64,000 bases of DNA. It comes from Pectobacterium sp. CFBP8739. Lineage in GTDB: Bacteria; Pseudomonadota; Gammaproteobacteria; Enterobacterales; Enterobacteriaceae. Both the position numbers and the translations under genes were made by a program. The DNA is taken from assembly GCF_013449375.1 (NCBI RefSeq), contig NZ_JACDRR010000023.1, forward strand, positions 40,744 through 104,743, written 5' to 3'. Positions 62,888 through 64,000 of this stretch are shown here, piece after piece. Positions within the stretch are counted from its first letter, which is position 1. Each line of letters begins with the position of its first letter. The notes under the pieces were generated by a model. That model saw nothing but the letters and a program-made list of their open reading frames with translations, had not been told where the DNA came from and did no database searches.

Positions 62888-63883
62888 TTGGCCACCATGA
62901 AAGATGTCGCCCGTCTTGCGGGCGTTTCTACGTCTACTGTATCCCACGTTATCAATAACAATCGCTTTGTCAGCGATACCATTCGCGAAAAAGTGATGAA
63001 GGCCGTTGAGGATCTCAACTATGCGCCGTCTGCACTGGCCAGAAGTCTGAAAATAAACCAGACCCGCACCATCGGCATGTTGCTCACTGCCAGTAATAAC
63101 CCGTTCTATGCCGAAGTGGTTCGTGGCGTAGAGCGTTGCTGTTATGAGCGAGGCTATAGCCTGATTCTGTGCAACACCGAAGGCGATCGCGACAGAATGA
63201 GCCATAGCCTTGAAACGCTCTTGCAAAAGCGGGTCGACGGCGTACTGTTGATGTGCACCGAAAGCCATCGCCCTTTGCCCGAAATGATGAGCCGCTATCC
63301 TTCTATACCTATGGTCATGATGGATTGGGCTCCCTTTGAAGGCGTCATAGATGTCATTAAAGATAATTCTCTGCTCGGTGGCGAGATCGCAACCAATTAT
63401 CTCATCTCGCGCGGTTATAAAAAGATAGCCTGCATTGCGGGGCCGAAAGATAAAACGACAGCCTATAACCGACTGGAGGGCTATCGGCAGGCGATGCAGC
63501 TCGCTGGTCTACCCGTTCCCACTGATTATGAAATTTTCGGCGATTTTGAATTTGAAACGGGTTATCGCGCTATGCAGCAGTTATTAGCGCTGGAAGATAA
63601 GCCAGAAGCCGTGTTCACCAGTAATGATGCGATGGCTGTTGGTGTTTACCATGCGCTTTATCAGGCAGGACTTTCGATTCCTCAAGATATGGCGGTTGTG
63701 GGTTACGATGATATTGAACTGGCTCGCTATATGTCCCCACCTCTTACAACGGTTCATCAACCTAAAGATGAACTTGGCGAACTGGCGGTTGATACACTCT
63801 TGTATCGTCTGGAACATCCTAATACCGAGCCGAATGTATTGGTGCTGACGCCTGAATTAATGGTGCGCCAGTCTGTTAGGTGA
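62888..63883 (+). CDS. rbsR: Ribose operon repressor
   Basis: 331 aa LacI-family regulator, TTG start at 62888 giving [19 protein letters not shown] (E. coli RbsR begins the same); an ATG three codons later is the alternative. HTH at 4-25, hinge near 50-58 (PSALARSL), then a periplasmic-binding-like ligand domain. Binds the two operators upstream of rbsD. The ligand is D-ribose. Confidence 0.95.
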   Translation: MATMKDVARLAGVSTSTVSHVINNNRFVSDTIREKVMKAVEDLNYAPSALARSLKINQTRTIGMLLTASNNPFYAEVVRGVERCCYERGYSLILCNTEGDRDRMSHSLETLLQKRVDGVLLMCTESHRPLPEMMSRYPSIPMVMMDWAPFEGVIDVIKDNSLLGGEIATNYLISRGYKKIACIAGPKDKTTAYNRLEGYRQAMQLAGLPVPTDYEIFGDFEFETGYRAMQQLLALEDKPEAVFTSNDAMAVGVYHALYQAGLSIPQDMAVVGYDDIELARYMSPPLTTVHQPKDELGELAVDTLLYRLEHPNTEPNVLVLTPELMVRQSVR

Positions 63884-64000
63884 GGATTTCGCCCAATTAG
63901 CGGCGAAAAATCGGGCATAACGGCGTCTTTTAATGCGCTTTGCTGAAAAAATCCCCACTCGATAATTTTTTTGCATTTAACGCTTGTCAGGCGGCGAGAA
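63884..64000. other. Right-edge region after rbsR
   Basis: 117 bases. TTTCGCC (63887-63893) pairs with GGCGAAA (63902-63908) but no T-tract follows at once, so it is only a weak terminator candidate. The rest shows no gene; the next gene lies outside. Confidence 0.45.

Overview
The window looks like a chromosome segment from a soft-rot enterobacterium, most likely Pectobacterium (Pectobacteriaceae). The backbone order (yieE, adeP, yieH ... phoU-pstBACS ... glmS-glmU ... atpCDGAHFEBI, rsmG, mnmG, oriC, mioC, asnC/asnA, viaA-ravA, kup ... rbsDACBKR) is the replication-origin neighbourhood known from Escherichia coli. A family 9 pectate lyase gene preceded by KdgR-type boxes points to a plant-pathogenic soft-rot genus. 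No genome-level search was possible, so the species is not fixed.

Layout. 0.2-3.4 kb: a YieE-type phosphopantetheinyl-transferase-like protein, an adenine permease and a HAD phosphatase. 3.4-9.0 kb: an accessory stretch with two dispersed hairpin repeats, a polar amino-acid ABC transporter lacking its ATPase, a low-GC HEPN/Abi-like gene, a 34-bp perfect palindrome, a truncated VOC gene, and the divergent ydcO/sutR pair with twin operators. 9.0-13.9 kb: the phosphate operon pstSCAB-phoU behind tandem Pho boxes. 13.9-30.7 kb: a DUF4026 gene and a complete 18-gene aryl polyene cluster (apeA to apeR), lying between pstS and glmS, which are adjacent in E. coli. 30.9-37.1 kb: glmUS and the divergent pelX. 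37.2-44.2 kb: the F1Fo ATP synthase operon. 44.7-48.7 kb: rsmG, mnmG, oriC with DnaA boxes and 13-mers, mioC, asnC. 48.8-55.0 kb: asnA, viaA-ravA, kup. 55.2-57.9 kb: qseBC and the divergent ygiW. 57.9-64.0 kb: the ribose operon with two RbsR operators.

How the parts work together. The pst system imports phosphate and signals through PhoU. GlmU and GlmS make UDP-GlcNAc. The ape genes build, reduce, dehydrate, methylate, attach and export a membrane-bound aryl polyene pigment. PelX degrades pectin oligomers under probable KdgR control. atp makes ATP. The oriC block starts chromosome replication. The rbs genes import and phosphorylate ribose.

The most interesting signals are: two families of dispersed structured repeats whose paired arms show compensatory base changes between copies; the placement of repeats next to insertions relative to the E. 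coli order; the HEPN gene with its palindrome and VOC remnant; a three-unit 21-bp tandem repeat at the start of apeQ; and the aryl polyene cluster on the attTn7 side of glmS. I did not find a clearly undescribed multi-gene system. No tRNA, rRNA, CRISPR array or insertion sequence was recognised.
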